Positions 62,121 through 64,000 of a DNA stretch of 64,000 nt are shown here, piece by piece; within the stretch, counting starts at the first letter, position 1; every line of letters starts with the position of its first letter. The position numbers and the translations under genes were made by a program. Source of the stretch: Trifolium pratense (Eukaryota; Streptophyta; Magnoliopsida; Fabales; Fabaceae); contig NC_060061.1 of assembly GCF_020283565.1 (NCBI RefSeq), positions 39,779,362 through 39,843,361 on the forward strand, in the 5' to 3' direction. Under the pieces are notes generated by a model. The model was given only the letters and a program-made list of their open reading frames with translations, made no database searches and was not told where the DNA came from.

Positions 62121-62439
62121 ACTATTTTCCCTCGTATTCCTTTACGGTTGTGTCCTATGTTGTTGAAGCTTTTATTGTTTACCTACCTCTTGGGTAGTTC
62201 CTTCTTTTCTCATTTGAAATCAACTACCATGTTATTATGTTTGCAAATTTTAAAATTGTTATTGATTGTTGTATGTTACCTTGATTAAGTATTAATTTCT
62301 TCCTTTATTTTAAACAATAAGTAAGGGAAAGAAAGAATTGGATATTATTGTGATAGCTTTATAAAATATCTGGAATACTTCACATTATCCTTTATTTTAA
62401 GACATTATTGTGAGTTTTGTAACAAAAATAAAGATCACA

Positions 62440-64000
62440 TATAAATGAAATTTCTGAAAATGTATATCTATAAATTTCTGATAATGTACCTAGGTGTATT
62501 GTACCAATGATTATTTAAAAAAAAATTTGTATCCTTGTACTGTACCGTATTCATATCCTACTATGTATCTAGATTTCTCTTTCTAGGCATGTTTCCTTTT
62601 CCCTTCAATCCCTTATGTAACAATCTTGATGCAGATCAATAGTTCCAATCCACGGATTCAGTTGATTGTTACCGGACATGGTCTCGTAAGATCAATTACT
62701 TCTCTCGTTGTTATATCACTTATTACATAACATTGGTTCAGGAAAGAATCGTCCACCCTGCATCACCTTTGGTTCACCCCTTGTTGGCGACATGACATTG
62801 CACCGAACCATATCACATAGTTCTATTTGGAACTCCTGCTTCATACACGTTGTATCACACAAAGACCCACTTCCGAGGCTCTTCATTACAAATCGAAACA
62901 GTACTTACATTACATGCCTTTTGGAACATTTATCTTGTGTTCGTCTGATGCAACTTCTTTCGAGAACCCCGATTCTATCTTGAAAATTTTGGTGGCATTG
63001 GCCTCAGTCCATGATAAAAATCAAGTACTTGAATCTGTTGATTATGGAAATATAGTAAAAAGTCTCTATCTTAAAGCAACATGCATAGATTTTTCCACTC
63101 AAGCTGAAAACATGACTGATCCAGATTCACTCGTAACTGGTATTAGTTTGCAGTTGCAGGCGCTAGGATTGACGCCACATATGCAGGTGGGTGAATATAT
63201 TATATTTCTTCTTCAAGAGCTAAAATCATCTAATACTTGATAGGTGTGGTTCTCAATTGACAATACATGACACACACTAAACGGTGTCGTCGTGTCAGTG
63301 TCAGTGTCCGTGTCGTGTCCGGTGTCCAATGTCCGTGCTTAACATTAACCTTTAAACTCCAATTTTCATGTTCTCATTTCTAAACTTGATTTGGCAGCAG
63401 CAACTGGAGAACATTGATATCAATACTCTGGAAACAAAGTTAAAAGAACTAGAAAAAAGTTTCATCCTGCAGAAAAAGACATTATTTGATCCATCAAAGA
63501 AATTGAATGACATGAAGGTACATATGGCCCAACTTGAATGGTACAAAAAGAAAACTAAGAATTTACAATTAGGGTACTATGACAGCTTCAAAAACATGAA
63601 CACACCATTTCACCATGATGTTGTTCATTTCCAAAAAACGCTCAGTAGTTACTGGGAAAAGATGGTTGCAGAAGTTGATTTGAAGCCTCAAAAAGAAGGT
63701 GCAGCGTTTCGTACCCGTTGGCTATATGGTGGGACTACATACAGGAGAATGGTTGAACCTCTAGCTATTGCTGATTACTATAGAGATGGTGGTAAAGACT
63801 ATGTTAACAAAAAAAGGTCGAAACACTTCAAACAGTTGGAGGATTGGTTGATGGAAGAGTCAAAAAATGCAACGAGTGATATAAACAGTACGTGTAAAAA
63901 GAATGTGGAAGCTATTTTGACTATAGATTCTTGCTTTTGGGCGCATGTTGAAGAGGCTCTCCTTTTATGCCAAGAGTTGAAGGTTGTCAAAGAGAAACAA
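62440..64000 (+). pseudogene. SAG101-like second copy, 5'-truncated and frameshifted, runs off the window
   Basis: The copy starts in what matches SAG101 intron 2 (about 62440). Exon 3 (62634-63186) matches the intact gene but has an extra base near 62725 (in SLFHS) and an insertion of about five bases near 62912, so two frameshifts bracket the middle. VTGHGLG is kept, with Gly at the Ser site. Exon 4 starts at 63398 (QQLENIDINTLETK) and stays open to the edge, with FRTRWLYGGTTYRRMVEPL. Exons 1-2 are not found; their place is taken by the end of the NLR. It probably arose by unequal duplication around the NLR. A GTGTC-rich tract lies at about 63285-63330 in intron 3. Confidence 0.85.

Overview
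This is plant nuclear DNA: AT-rich, with short exons split by GT-AG introns, dense transposon nesting and abundant MITEs. The gene families (VAL1, HEIP1, SAG101, a coiled-coil NLR) and the repeat families (a Sirevirus-like element with legume-type env-like fragments, a TRIM, LINEs) point to a legume, probably of the Medicago/Trifolium/pea group. The species cannot be fixed from the sequence alone.

Layout. 1-3.2 kb holds degenerate tandem copies of an unrecognised unit, one hAT MITE, and a minisatellite of CCGAAAAAA-type units. 3.9-4.8 kb is a decayed duplicate of part of the HEIP1 gene found downstream. 5.05-17.4 kb is a nested transposon stack on the minus strand. A 5'-truncated LINE (14-bp target duplication) is split by a 9.4-kb non-autonomous Sirevirus-like LTR element (1,318-bp LTRs, 5-bp duplication) and by a 269-bp TRIM (5-bp duplication).

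18.1-36.2 kb is the conserved genic core, both genes on the plus strand. An 18-exon HEIP1 homologue (meiotic crossover factor, modelled at 807 aa) is followed by a 12-exon VAL1/HSI2-type B3 repressor (modelled at 899 aa). From memory, the Arabidopsis homologues At2g30480 and At2g30470 are also neighbours, so this looks like old microsynteny. 37.1-41.9 kb is a young, apparently intact Copia element. 42.0-49.0 kb is debris: a DIM1A rRNA-dimethylase pseudogene fragment, a LINE RNase H scrap, a 1-kb GGCATCAATATCGC minisatellite, a hAT element with a GC-rich core, a deleted duplicate of the last VAL1 exon, and a palindromic MITE.

49.7-64.0 kb is an immunity cluster. A complete SAG101-like gene (EDS1 family) is followed by a CC-NLR whose reading frame continues through seven short, in-phase, partly duplicated exons into a C-terminal RTM3/MATH-coiled-coil-like domain (about 1,421 aa in the model). 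After it comes a second, 5'-truncated and frameshifted SAG101-like copy that runs off the window edge. SAG101 proteins act with EDS1 in signalling downstream of NLRs, so the pairing may be functional or may only reflect clustering. The NLR with an added C-terminal domain is the most interesting candidate system here. All exon models are built by eye from splice sites and frame, without transcript evidence.
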